Of a stretch of DNA of 42,222 nucleotides, positions 29,264 to 41,076 are shown piece after piece. The translations under genes and the position numbers were made by a program. The notes beneath the pieces were generated by a model. That model saw only the letters and a program-made list of their open reading frames with translations. It ran no database searches and was not told where the DNA came from. The stretch's first letter is position 1, and each line of letters opens with the position of its first letter. Source of the DNA: Sulfurospirillaceae bacterium (GTDB lineage: Bacteria; Campylobacterota; Campylobacteria; Campylobacterales; Sulfurospirillaceae); the NCBI GenBank assembly GCA_028693565.1, contig JAQUVE010000008.1:1-42222 (forward strand), read 5' to 3'.

Positions 29264-31267
29264 CTACTTCAAATATTTTTCAAGTTTTGTGATATAAAGC
29301 TCTGATATCTTAAATAATTGTCTTATTAAAAGAGCGTTTATTTTTGTTACATGTTTATTAGGATTGTTAAGGTCTTTTGTATTAAAAAGGTCAAAGATAT
29401 AGCTAAGAACAATAGGAAAATATTCATAATAGACTTGCGCCAAATCTGATTGACGTTTATAATCCATATCGCTTAAATCCCAAGATAACTTTCCTATGGC
29501 AGCAAGATAAGCTTCTGCATGAACAAACTTCTTCTTAGCGAATTGTTTAATAATTTTTTCTAATTTTTTAGCTACTGTGATTTGATGTTTTATCTGCCCT
29601 CTATCTGCTTCATTAAACTCTGCTTCGCTAATATTCTTTAAAAAATGCATAAGCTTTTCATGTATTTGAGACTGGTTGAGTATCTCAAATTGTTCCCAGT
29701 TAAAGTCTTGTGTATGAAGTGGTTCCGCACCTTTGAGGTATGCTCCATTACTGAGATTATAAACAGCTGTTGTCTCGCTCTTTAATGTATCTGTAAAAAC
29801 TTCAAATTGCATATGAGATATTTTATAAGGTGCAAGAACAGGTACTTGGTCTAAAAAATTTCCACGTACAAAGTCAACAGAAGCTGTGGGATCAAGAGAT
29901 GCATTCTTTTCATCAATTTCGCCTTGCTTTTGGTAAGCATGAAAGCCTCCATGGGTTTGAAGCGTTTCACTATCAAGGGCTAAATCAATACCTAATAAAA
30001 ATACTTTTTTTGCTCCAAAGATTAGAAAAAGTCCATAGCTATACTCTCCGACACTGGGTGCAGAAAGTCTTCCAAAACCTTTTTTATAAGTGGTTCCTTG
30101 TTCTATAAAATGTATTTTTTCTCGGTCAAATCGTTGGACGGTTGTTTCATCTACATTGGAAGCAAGAAGGACAATGGTACCTTTAAAGTACTCTTTGGCA
30201 TCATTAATACCTTCAAAGAGTGATGCAGTAGTATCTGCGCCTGGATCTATATGTATAACGACATCAGGAGAGATATTGTGATGTTGCAGAATTCTGCAAG
30301 TTGATAGGGCCGATACCACGATGAAGCGGCAACGATTGGCTTTAACCCATTCAATATTTTTGAGTGTTGAAGGGCCTGAAAAAAGGAGTAAGATGGGTTT
30401 TTCTGACACGATATTTTGAGAGTGCAGTTGATTAACATTTACAAAAGAGTAGTTTTGCGATAAATAATGAGGTGAATCAATAAATCGAAGCAGCATCGCA
30501 CTGTAACCATAACTAATATAATCTTGTGCAAGAACATGACCTTGAAGTCTTCTAAGTTGAGGCTCATAATTGAGATTAAAAGGAATATGTTTCATATTAA
30601 GGTTAAAGTTATTGCCTTTGTCTAAAAATTGAGTAAAGATTACTCTTTCTGGCATCTCCTCATCAGCAATAGAAAAATAACAATAATAATTTTGTGTCAG
30701 GAGTTTGTAATTTGTAACAAATAAAGAAAGTCTAAAAAGCTCAAGATTTTTTTCTTTTATAAAAATAACTTGTGGATTGAGTTTTTTAAGAACACCTTCA
30801 AGATGAAGCCCCAAGCCAACATCTAAAAAAATAACTTTCTGTACCTTAGACATATAGGTTTCGGGACCAGTATAGGCTTGTGTATAATTTATAATTTTTA
30901 TTGTTGCCCATAGTGAATTATGAAATGAAAGTTCACTTTTATCGATGTAATCAGCTTGTTCCTCGTTTGCATAAACATATTTGTGTGCTTTAAAAACAGC
31001 TCCAGTACGCTTTAGGTTGAGATTTTCAACTATTCTTTTGGAATACTCAATGCTATTTTCTCCATAAAGCCATTCATTACTGCTTATTTCTAAGACATCA
31101 AAATACCCCTCTTCTTTATACTCCAGAGCATAGTGTTCTTTATAGGTACCGTCATCAATAAGTTGATTTAAAAGAGTAAGTTTTTCATAAATCGGTTTAT
31201 GATTTTCTTCAAAATATTTGAGGTTTTCTTGAAATGTTTGTAATGCAAGTTTTTCTATATCATGCAT
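29264..31267 (-). CDS. motility accessory factor (Maf, DUF115/MAF_flag10-like) flagellin glycosyltransferase
   Basis: SEKPILLLFSGPSTLKNIEWVKANRCRFIVVSALSTCRILQHHNISPDVVIHIDPG; VGEYSYGLFLIFGAKKVFLLGIDLALD. Confidence 0.88.
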   Translation of the reverse strand: MHDIEKLALQTFQENLKYFEENHKPIYEKLTLLNQLIDDGTYKEHYALEYKEEGYFDVLEISSNEWLYGENSIEYSKRIVENLNLKRTGAVFKAHKYVYANEEQADYIDKSELSFHNSLWATIKIINYTQAYTGPETYMSKVQKVIFLDVGLGLHLEGVLKKLNPQVIFIKEKNLELFRLSLFVTNYKLLTQNYYCYFSIADEEMPERVIFTQFLDKGNNFNLNMKHIPFNLNYEPQLRRLQGHVLAQDYISYGYSAMLLRFIDSPHYLSQNYSFVNVNQLHSQNIVSEKPILLLFSGPSTLKNIEWVKANRCRFIVVSALSTCRILQHHNISPDVVIHIDPGADTTASLFEGINDAKEYFKGTIVLLASNVDETTVQRFDREKIHFIEQGTTYKKGFGRLSAPSVGEYSYGLFLIFGAKKVFLLGIDLALDSETLQTHGGFHAYQKQGEIDEKNASLDPTASVDFVRGNFLDQVPVLAPYKISHMQFEVFTDTLKSETTAVYNLSNGAYLKGAEPLHTQDFNWEQFEILNQSQIHEKLMHFLKNISEAEFNEADRGQIKHQITVAKKLEKIIKQFAKKKFVHAEAYLAAIGKLSWDLSDMDYKRQSDLAQVYYEYFPIVLSYIFDLFNTKDLNNPNKHVTKINALLIRQLFKISELYITKLEKYLK

Positions 31268-31889
31268 GAAACCCCTTTTTCTCCATTAGAAACCATGTTG
31301 TATCACCTTGCATAAAAACTGGGTCTCTGCGATACACAAAACCATAATCTACTAATTGTAAATCTGGGTACGTCTCCATAAGCTCTCCTGCAAAATCTCG
31401 TTTATACATTTTATCACTATGCTCTCTATAAGGGATTTCCATAGGAGTAGGGTTATAGTACTCTATCATACAGATATAACGGTTACTGTTTTCGTACATC
31501 GTTTTATAGACTTGGGGTAACATGGTAGGTTCAAGATGAATCAATACGCCTTTAGAAAAAACAAAATCATTTTTCTCATTGGAAGAAAAATCAAAAATTG
31601 ATTGATGGTAAACTGTTAAATCTTTAATTTGTGAGAGTTGTTCGACTGCTTTGGCATTAATTTCAATAGCACTAAATTTTACATGTGGAAGTAAGCTTTT
31701 AAGCGCATGAATATTCATCCCAATATTCGCTCCAAATTCAATGACAGAATGCACATTCCTTGTGTGTCGGAGAATGGTTGAAAAAAGTGCAGTATTGGAT
31801 GCGAGTAGCCATGCATCTTTATTGCGTGAGATGTATTCGTCGCCAAATTCACCAGCCCAAAATTTTTCTTGTTCCGTTTTAAATGAATT
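31260..31889 (-). CDS. pseudaminic-acid-biosynthesis-associated methylase
   Basis: TEQEKFWAGEFGDEYISRN; SVIEFGANIGMNIHALK; FVFSKGVLIHL. Start moved to MNSFKTEQ. Confidence 0.82.
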   Translation of the reverse strand, partial: NSFKTEQEKFWAGEFGDEYISRNKDAWLLASNTALFSTILRHTRNVHSVIEFGANIGMNIHALKSLLPHVKFSAIEINAKAVEQLSQIKDLTVYHQSIFDFSSNEKNDFVFSKGVLIHLEPTMLPQVYKTMYENSNRYICMIEYYNPTPMEIPYREHSDKMYKRDFAGELMETYPDLQLVDYGFVYRRDPVFMQGDTTWFLMEKKGFHA

Positions 31890-31923
31890 CATAGTGTGCC
31901 TTGTGTGTAAAATTTGTAGAATA

Positions 31924-32445
31924 TTAAGCAAAAACTATGCCGTACTCCAAGATATCATAGAAGGTACCATCTTTAAATAGTGCCTCTTTGCGTCTGCCTT
32001 CAAGCTTCATGCCTAAAGAAAGGGCGAGACGCTGCATCGGAGTGTTGGCTTCACTTGTTCCGCAATAGATGCGGTGCAGTTTTAAAATCTCAAAACCATA
32101 CTTTAGTAAAAGTTTTCCTGCCTCTTTGGAAAGTCCTTTACCCCAAAAGGCTTTATCGCCGAGTAAGATGGCAAATTCTGCGCTTTGATTTTTGGTTGAA
32201 ATGGCTTGGAGCGCGATATTGCCAATGTGCTTATCGCTTGCTTTATCGCAGATCGCAAAGACTTTACATGTAGGGTTGTTTTGCACATTTTGAATGTAAG
32301 AAAGCGCCATCTCTTTGGTGTAAAGCGTATCGCCGTGTGAGTTATATCGACAGACTTCATAATCGTTCAACCAAGAGGGATAATTTCTCTCAGCATCGTT
32401 TACATGTAAAGGTCGAAGATAGAGATGCTCTCCAGCGAGTTTCAC
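31924..32445 (-). CDS. GNAT (RimJ/RimL-like) acetyltransferase in the glycosylation locus
   Basis: LRPLHVNDAERNYPSWLNDYEVCRYNSHG ... AFWGKGLSKEAGKLLLKYGFEILKLHRIYCGTSEANTPMQRLALSLG. GTG at 32445 gives a GTGA overlap with the DegT gene. Confidence 0.83.
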   Translation of the reverse strand: MKLAGEHLYLRPLHVNDAERNYPSWLNDYEVCRYNSHGDTLYTKEMALSYIQNVQNNPTCKVFAICDKASDKHIGNIALQAISTKNQSAEFAILLGDKAFWGKGLSKEAGKLLLKYGFEILKLHRIYCGTSEANTPMQRLALSLGMKLEGRRKEALFKDGTFYDILEYGIVFA

Positions 32446-33740
32446 GCCAGTTCCTCTCTGTTTTCCCATACTTTAATAAACGCTTTAACCACATCGTCCA
32501 TATCTTCTTTGCTCATACCAGGGCGCATCAGTTCATGCGTGAAAAGACGCTCAAAATGGAGACTCTCACACACGGGGCAGTCACCTTCTTGGTAGGCTAC
32601 AGTTGAGAGATTAAACGGATAACCTTTGCTTCCAAAGGCCATTTTATGTGCAAATATAGGTTGTAAGTAGATAGGTTTAACGTAACCGCAACCTATTAAA
32701 ACATCAGAATCATCACGCATCAGTGTGCGCGGAAGTTCGGCTTTGACTGCTTTAATGAAGACATCACGGGAGACACCAGCTTTGACAGCGTCAAACTCCA
32801 AAGGATGCACATAAAACGCGTGTTTGACATGTTCTCTTTGGAGTGTGGTTCTAAGGCAGGGAATGCTTTTGAGTGCTTCGTTGATGTAGGCGACATTGTT
32901 TTGGCGTTGTAGCACTAAATCGGGGAGTTTTTTGAGTTGTTCACGTGCTACTGCACATTCCATCTCTGTCATACGAAAGTTAAATCCAACCATATTAATG
33001 AGGTCTTTGGGTGAATCAAAGCCTTTATTGGCGATAACGGATTCGGCGTGATTTCGGATAAGTTGTAGTTTATTGGCTAGAACATCATCATTGGTCACGA
33101 TAACACCGCCTTCACCTGCGTGAATATGTTTGTGGTAATTAAGTGAATAAACACCTATATCGCCCAACGTTCCAGCGTAACGTTCTTTATACATGGCACC
33201 AGGAGCTTGCGCCGCATCTTCGATAACGATGAGGTTATGCTCTTTAGCGATAGCATTGATGGCTTCAACATCATAAGGTTGTCCGAAAATATCGACAACG
33301 ATGATAGCTTTTGTCTTTTGTGTGATATTCTTTTCAACACTTTTCGGATCTAAACAGTAGGTATCTTTTTCAACATCCGCAAAGACAGGAATGCCTCCAT
33401 AAAAAAGTGGCGCAACAGCTGAGGCTGACATGGTGTACGGACTAACAATGACTTCATCTCCTTCCTCAATGCCCGCAGCACCCACAGCGCAAATAAGCCC
33501 AGAGGTTGCTGAGTTGACGCTAATGGCATGCTTAACACCAAAGTATGCTGCCCACTCTTGCTCAAATGCTTTAACTTCCACACCACCGTAAAAATCTTCA
33601 TGCCAAGCGCCTAAATATGTAGAGAGTTTTCCGCTTCGCAGAACTCTTAAAACAGCTTCTTCTTCCTCTTTTCCTATCGTGTTGTAAGCAGGAAAAGGTT
33701 TAGTGCGGAGTTTTTCTCCACCGTTAATGGCTAGTTTCAT
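32442..33740 (-). CDS. DegT/DnrJ/EryC1/StrS aminotransferase
   Basis: VKHAISVNSATSGLICAVGAAGIEEGDEVIVSPYTMSASA; IEDAAQAPGA; YSLNYHKHIHAGEGGVIVTND (PLP lysine). Confidence 0.92.
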   Translation of the reverse strand: MKLAINGGEKLRTKPFPAYNTIGKEEEEAVLRVLRSGKLSTYLGAWHEDFYGGVEVKAFEQEWAAYFGVKHAISVNSATSGLICAVGAAGIEEGDEVIVSPYTMSASAVAPLFYGGIPVFADVEKDTYCLDPKSVEKNITQKTKAIIVVDIFGQPYDVEAINAIAKEHNLIVIEDAAQAPGAMYKERYAGTLGDIGVYSLNYHKHIHAGEGGVIVTNDDVLANKLQLIRNHAESVIANKGFDSPKDLINMVGFNFRMTEMECAVAREQLKKLPDLVLQRQNNVAYINEALKSIPCLRTTLQREHVKHAFYVHPLEFDAVKAGVSRDVFIKAVKAELPRTLMRDDSDVLIGCGYVKPIYLQPIFAHKMAFGSKGYPFNLSTVAYQEGDCPVCESLHFERLFTHELMRPGMSKEDMDDVVKAFIKVWENREELA

Positions 33741-34699
33741 GTATGTTTCTCTTTGTTGATAGTTTCAAAAATTTTTTCATGAAGGACAATGTGCTCTTCT
33801 AAAATTTGCTTTGCTTTTATATCGTCCACACTGAGTAAAAATTCAAGGGAGTGAAGGGCGTAAAATTGAAGAGAATTAGGAAGGCTTGTTTCGTGCTCTA
33901 AGGTAAAATAACCCTCATAAAGTGAAGAAGGTTTTTTCGCATAGGTATCGATTTTTGCACCTCCTTCTTTGATTTCAATTTTGCCATGTTCAAACCAAAT
34001 GCTAAGCTCAAACGCTGAGTAAGGAAGCTCATCTATACAACTCAGTAGTCCTTGTGCTTTTTCCAAGCTGACTTCAAAATCACCACTGATATCGTGTTCT
34101 AAAAGTTTTACGTGTAAAGGCTCAATAATTTTTATTTGTCCAAAAAAGTAGCTAAGAATATCAAGCATATGGATGCCATTGTGCAGTAAGCCTTTGGTGA
34201 AAACACCTTGAAAACGCAAAACTTTGCCCCATTTATGCATCGCAATATCATTGGCAAGTTGGATAAAAGAGGGGTCATATCTGCGCATTAAATGGATAAG
34301 AATTCTCTTGTCGCTCTCAAGTAGTAAAGGTTTTAAATGTTCTAATTCTTTTAGTGTGCTCACTAAAGGTTTTTCGCACATAATATACTTAATATTTTTT
34401 ACATGTAAAGCATCTTCAAGTGCTTTGGCGTGAAAAGGAGTAGGTGAAGCAAGTGCTAGGAGGTCGATAGTTTCGTATTCGAAAAGTGCATCTAAGGCAT
34501 AATAGACTCCAACTTTACCCCAACGCCCTATGAAAGCTTGTTGGTTGGTAATGCTTGGCTCACAAATGGCCACAAGCTTACAGTTTGAGTGTTTTGCAAT
34601 GGCATGAGCATGTGAAGCGATATTGGTGCTTTGAGGCGAATCTATCAATCCCCCAATACTTCCAGACCCAACAATCGCACACGAAAGTGGCTTTTGCAT
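33737..34699 (-). CDS. Gfo/Idh/MocA family oxidoreductase
   Basis: CAIVGSGSIGGLIDSP; LALASPTPFHAKALEDAL; MCEKPLVSTLKELEHL. Confidence 0.88.
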   Translation of the reverse strand: MQKPLSCAIVGSGSIGGLIDSPQSTNIASHAHAIAKHSNCKLVAICEPSITNQQAFIGRWGKVGVYYALDALFEYETIDLLALASPTPFHAKALEDALHVKNIKYIMCEKPLVSTLKELEHLKPLLLESDKRILIHLMRRYDPSFIQLANDIAMHKWGKVLRFQGVFTKGLLHNGIHMLDILSYFFGQIKIIEPLHVKLLEHDISGDFEVSLEKAQGLLSCIDELPYSAFELSIWFEHGKIEIKEGGAKIDTYAKKPSSLYEGYFTLEHETSLPNSLQFYALHSLEFLLSVDDIKAKQILEEHIVLHEKIFETINKEKHT

Positions 34700-34874
34700 T
34701 AGTTTCCTAAGTAGACTTCTCTCATAACCCATTGAAAAAAGAGTATCGCTTATAGCACATCACTTTTTAAAACTAAAAACATCGCCATAGCTTTGGTTAT
34801 GACTCAATTTTGAGTTTTAAAAATTAACGCACTCTACCCAAACTCTTTATCTTTTCAAGAGTTATGAAAGAAGT

Positions 34875-35849
34875 CTAATGATTTTTTATAAATAAAGCAA
34901 AATCTGTACCGAAATCGTGATGGTGTTTTTGTGCGATATGAAGTTGCGTTATATTGAGGTTTTTAAGGCTCTTGAGTTGGTTGGATTGGGGCAGAGGAAC
35001 TGAACATTCTCGTTTATCCGAAGGAATATAAGAGATAACTTTTTTGCCGAGTAAATAAGCAGTATAAAGGGCTACGGTGTCAATACCGATGATAATTTTG
35101 GCATTTGCAATATCTTCTAAAAGCGTATCGTGGCTAAATTCTATGGTGTTATCAATGGTTTGGTAAGTTTCAGGTGAGTCGGAGGGATGTAAGCGAATAA
35201 TTATTTTCTCACAGCCAAATTTTTCTTTACATGTAAGGATATTTTCAAACACTTCTTTTTCAGTAAAACCCCAAAAATAGGTATCTCCAAAAGAAGCTTG
35301 AGCCACTTTGGCGGTAGGTTCGCTCAAGAAAAGTAAGGTATTACTTTGTTTTGTGTCTTTAAAAGCTTTTAGTTGTGCAAGAAGGGCATAATTTTTTATA
35401 GCGATAATATTGGGGAGTCCTAACTCTTTTGCTTTGTCCTCGCTGGTTTTATCATGCGCAACGATAAAGCTGGGTAGGTTGTTTTCCCAATTTGGCTCTG
35501 GATAACCAAAGCGTTCACGGTAATTTGTCCAGTGGTCTAAAAATGCAAGACTTGGGAGTTTGTGCTCTTTGGCATAGTCTAAAAAGTGGTACTCAAGATG
35601 GTTTTGCCAACCAGTACTATACAGGATGATGGAAGGATTAAAAAAAAAGAGTTTAGCATGAATCTCTTCTTTAATAGGTGCAATTTTACAGCTATATGCT
35701 TCAATATTTTTTGCTTCAATCAGCCTAAAACAAGGTGAATCTGCCAAACAAAAAACGCGAAATTGCCCCACATGTAAAGAAGCCTTGAGCAATTCCAGAA
35801 GAATTTCTGCCCCTCCAGCATCGTGGGCAAATAAAGCAATTTTTTTCAC
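34875..35849 (-). CDS. GT-B-like protein of unknown function in the pse locus
   Basis: IALFAHDAGGAEILLELL; IIIRLHPSDSPETY; IIGIDTVALYTAYLLGKKVISYIP resemble GT-B/epimerase-type proteins; ATGA overlap with pseI. Confidence 0.55.
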   Translation of the reverse strand: MKKIALFAHDAGGAEILLELLKASLHVGQFRVFCLADSPCFRLIEAKNIEAYSCKIAPIKEEIHAKLFFFNPSIILYSTGWQNHLEYHFLDYAKEHKLPSLAFLDHWTNYRERFGYPEPNWENNLPSFIVAHDKTSEDKAKELGLPNIIAIKNYALLAQLKAFKDTKQSNTLLFLSEPTAKVAQASFGDTYFWGFTEKEVFENILTCKEKFGCEKIIIRLHPSDSPETYQTIDNTIEFSHDTLLEDIANAKIIIGIDTVALYTAYLLGKKVISYIPSDKRECSVPLPQSNQLKSLKNLNITQLHIAQKHHHDFGTDFALFIKNH

Positions 35850-36883
35850 TCAATATCTTCTTTTTTGAGCCTATCTCCAAAATGTAAATCCACTTTGGCA
35901 GATTTACCTAAAATCTCGTTTAGATATTTGGGATGAAGTCCGTATCCTGGGCGAATGGAGCGGATATTTTCTTCGCTGAATTTTTCACCTTTTTTAATAT
36001 CTTTTGCGACATAAAGACTTCGACTAAACTGTCGTCCTTTGATGGCTTGTTCATCGGTATGGTAAGTTGGTTTACCTAAAAGTTTTTCGGTATCACGTAC
36101 CGCTTGTACCATATGTGAAAATTCATCAACATCGAGTGAAAAAGAGGCATCCGCTCCACCGATAGTTTTGTCTAAAATAAAATGTTTTTCAATGACTTTT
36201 GCTCCAAGTGCTACTGCCGCAATGGGTGCTGTAATGCCTAATGTGTGGTCTGAAAATCCTGCTAGTACTCCAAACCTTTGACATAAATCAGGCATGGTTA
36301 GAAGATTTGCCCCTTCCAGTGGAGCAGGGTAAGAAGAGGTGCATTGCAACAAAATAATATTGTTATTGCCTACACTTTTGCAGATAGCCACCACATCTTC
36401 AATTTCTTGCAGTGTCGCAATGCCTGTGGAGATGATAATAGGCTTTTGGCAAGAAGCAATATAACGAACAAGCTCATAATCAGTGACTTCAAAGCTGGCC
36501 ACTTTGTAGGCGGGAGGATTAAGTGTTTCTAAAAAATCTACTGCACTTTTATCAAAAGGGGTTGAAAAGCAGAGCAGTCCCTCTTCTTTTGCTACGGCAA
36601 AAAGCTCTTGATGCCACTCCCATGGCGTATAAGCTTCTTGATAAAGAGCATAAAGTGTTTTGTTGTCCCAAAGTGTTCCCCCTTTGACGATAAAATCTTC
36701 TTTATCGCAGTTTAGAGTGAGTGTATCAGCGGTATATGTTTGCAGTTTTATGGCGTCTGCACCCGCTTTTTTGGCAGCTCTTATCGTCTCTTTTGCTGTT
36801 TCGATGCTATTGCCATGATTGGCTGAAAGCTCTGCAATAATGAATGTATGTGTACTCTCTAAGTCAAAATTACCGATTTTCAT
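35846..36883 (-). CDS. pseI: pseudaminic acid synthase
   Basis: FIIAELSANHGNSIETAKETIRAAKKAGADAIKLQTYTADTLTL; GFSDHTLGITAPIAAVALGAKVIEKHF; C-terminal SAF-like domain. Confidence 0.92.
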   Translation of the reverse strand: MKIGNFDLESTHTFIIAELSANHGNSIETAKETIRAAKKAGADAIKLQTYTADTLTLNCDKEDFIVKGGTLWDNKTLYALYQEAYTPWEWHQELFAVAKEEGLLCFSTPFDKSAVDFLETLNPPAYKVASFEVTDYELVRYIASCQKPIIISTGIATLQEIEDVVAICKSVGNNNIILLQCTSSYPAPLEGANLLTMPDLCQRFGVLAGFSDHTLGITAPIAAVALGAKVIEKHFILDKTIGGADASFSLDVDEFSHMVQAVRDTEKLLGKPTYHTDEQAIKGRQFSRSLYVAKDIKKGEKFSEENIRSIRPGYGLHPKYLNEILGKSAKVDLHFGDRLKKEDIE

Positions 36884-37352
36884 GTGTTAACTCCATACAA
36901 ATAACCTCTTTTTCATTGACGTATATGTGCGCTTTTTCGCAAAATCCAAATTTTTCATACAGCGCTTTGGCTCTTTGGTTGCCATCAAATACTTCAGCGA
37001 TGAGTGTTTTTACTTTTAATGTCTCAAACGCATACTCTATGATGGTTTGCATTAACAGCGAACCCATACCTTTTTGATGCAGCATAGGATTGGTGTAAAG
37101 TCCTAGTGTTGCACTGTGTGTGCTAATAGCATTAAAGTCGATAACACCGATATTTAAACCTTCATGTTGTGCTAGAAAATAGCGTTTGTCATCACGTGTT
37201 TTAAGGCTTTCGATAAAACCAAAATGCTCTGCTTCACTGATTGTGTGCGCATTGTACATATAGGTTTTGATATTTTCGTGGTTTCGCCACGCTAAAATCA
37301 TTCTTTTTTGAGCATCACTGAGTGTTGTAAAGTTGGTTAAATGCACACGCAT
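36870..37352 (-). CDS. pseH: UDP-4-amino-4,6-dideoxy-AltNAc N-acetyltransferase
   Basis: NFTTLSDAQKRMILAWRNHENIKTYMYN; GNAT fold; sits between pseG and pseI. Confidence 0.88.
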   Translation of the reverse strand: MRVHLTNFTTLSDAQKRMILAWRNHENIKTYMYNAHTISEAEHFGFIESLKTRDDKRYFLAQHEGLNIGVIDFNAISTHSATLGLYTNPMLHQKGMGSLLMQTIIEYAFETLKVKTLIAEVFDGNQRAKALYEKFGFCEKAHIYVNEKEVICMELTHENR

Positions 37353-38178
37353 CCCACTCCTTTAAAACAGGATACTCCTGCTGTTTTAAGTATCGATACA
37401 TATCGTCTTGGTTGTCTGCCACTTTAATGGCGATAAAAGGCAGTTCCATATAAAGTACTTCATGCACCATGACACTAGGTGTCGTGATAGCAAAATGGCT
37501 TTGGTGAAGCAGTTTGGCGACTTCATGTGAGTTTACGTGCAAGGTAATGTTAGGATTGGTTGCAATATAGTTTTGAAGTTCTTCAAGATAGGCATTGGCA
37601 GTTGTCGTCAGAACGCATACGTGCAACATGGGTGGTAATGTTTTTACGATAGATAGCGTGATGTTGGTAGCATCAGTCCCACCCATAGCGACCAATACAT
37701 CATATATCTTATCGCGTACTTGCTTTTTCTCTTCTCTAAATTCATCACGAATCAGTGTATATAAAATCCCACAGCGAAGTTCACAAGACTTTGGGACTAA
37801 TGTTTTATAGCGTTTTTTATCGGCTGAAATATTATGATTTAAAAGAATATCACAATGATGTGCTTGATAAGTGTCATCGAACGAGAGAATTTTTACACCC
37901 GTTGCTTCTTTGACAGCACGCTCAAAATGCGCATTAATTCCATAATGGTCGATAACCAACAAACTTATATGTAAAGTTTTTATGAGTTCTATAAGTTCAT
38001 CTTCGTTGTTGGTTTTTAAGATTTTGACTTCATAAGGGATAGAAGCGATAATGTTGCCTTCTAAGTTTTGGCAGGCAAAAATCACTTTATCTTCGCATTG
38101 TTTAGCAAAGACTAAATCACGCATAATATGCCCTAACCCTATCGTGCTAGAGCTATCACTTCGGATGAGTGTGCTCAC
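37315..38178 (-). CDS. pseG: UDP-sugar hydrolase of pseudaminate synthesis
   Basis: LIRSDSSSTIGLGHIMRDLVFAKQC; VAMGGTDATNITL; ITTPSVMVHEVLYMELPFIAIKVADNQ. Confidence 0.9.
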   Translation of the reverse strand: MSTLIRSDSSSTIGLGHIMRDLVFAKQCEDKVIFACQNLEGNIIASIPYEVKILKTNNEDELIELIKTLHISLLVIDHYGINAHFERAVKEATGVKILSFDDTYQAHHCDILLNHNISADKKRYKTLVPKSCELRCGILYTLIRDEFREEKKQVRDKIYDVLVAMGGTDATNITLSIVKTLPPMLHVCVLTTTANAYLEELQNYIATNPNITLHVNSHEVAKLLHQSHFAITTPSVMVHEVLYMELPFIAIKVADNQDDMYRYLKQQEYPVLKEWDACAFNQLYNTQ

Positions 38179-38860
38179 GATAAGCCCATCGCCTTGTACA
38201 TAAACTCAGCTCTCGTCCAATCCTCTGGCGTATCAATATCTTGTACCAAATGACGAGGCAATAACACAACACTTGAATGTGGTGCAAAAATCATTTTTCC
38301 CTCCAACCACGCTTGTGGTCTTCCCCAATAAAATTGTCCTGCGTCATGGTATGCCTCTTCCAAGTCTTGGCTTCGAGTACCAAAATGTTCTGGATAAAAC
38401 ATCTCCACAGCACCATCTTCTCTAAGCTTGATAGCACGCTGTATGGGAAAAGGAAAACTGGTTGCACTAAAGCAGTACTCTGATTGAGATGCCAGAAGCT
38501 TCTTATAGGCTTCTTGGATATAGTTTGGTTGCACAAAAGGTGCGGTGGCATAAAGACAACAGACCGCTTCAACCTCACTGAGGTCATGTACTGAAGCGGT
38601 AATGGCATGAGCGATGACGGGAATAGTTGCCGTGTGGTCATCACTGAGCTCTTTGGGGCGCATAAACGGAATGTCAGCGCCTAAGGATTGAGCTAACGTT
38701 GCGATTTCTTCATCATCGGTACTCACGACGATTTTATCAAAACAGCCACTTTGTAAGGCGGCTTCAATGCTATAAGCGATCATCGGTTTGCCACAAAATG
38801 CTTTGATATTTTTTCGAGGGATACGCTTACTCCCACCTCGTGCTGGAATCACAGCGAGTT

Positions 38861-38864
<4 letters not shown>
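38175..38864 (-). CDS. pseF: pseudaminic acid cytidylyltransferase
   Basis: LAVIPARGGSKRIPRKNIKAFCGKPMIAYSIEAA; CCLYATAPFVQP; YHDAGQFYWGR. Confidence 0.93.
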
Positions 38865-40992
<2,128 letters not shown>

Positions 40993-41000
40993 CTAAGTTA

Positions 41001-41018
41001 AAGCAATTTCAATTCCAA
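41001..41018 (-). promoter_or_regulatory. possible sigma-54 promoter for pseB
   Basis: Minus strand TTTGGAATTGAAATTGCTT has GG-N10-GC spacing and TTGCT at -12; the -24 box matches only at TGG. Confidence 0.35.
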
Positions 41019-41076
41019 AGTTTGAAATATTTAAAGAATGGGTGTATAATAAAACAGATAAACGAAGGAGGCTATC

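Noticed and set aside
35846-36883. Legionaminic or sialic acid synthase (LegI/NeuB) instead of PseI
   Set aside because: All six neighbours match the Pse pathway and no LegB/LegC/LegG/LegF genes are present, so PseI is the simpler call.
36870-37352. Short PseH start to avoid the 38-nt overlap with pseG
   Set aside because: The N-terminal NFTTLSDAQKRMILAWRNHENI looks like the conserved PseH start region, so the overlap is retained.
41015-41050. Sigma-28 promoter for flaC (CAAAGTTT then N11)
   Set aside because: The -35 resembles FliA but the matching -10 (AGAATGGG) does not; the TATAAT just before the gene fits sigma-70 better.
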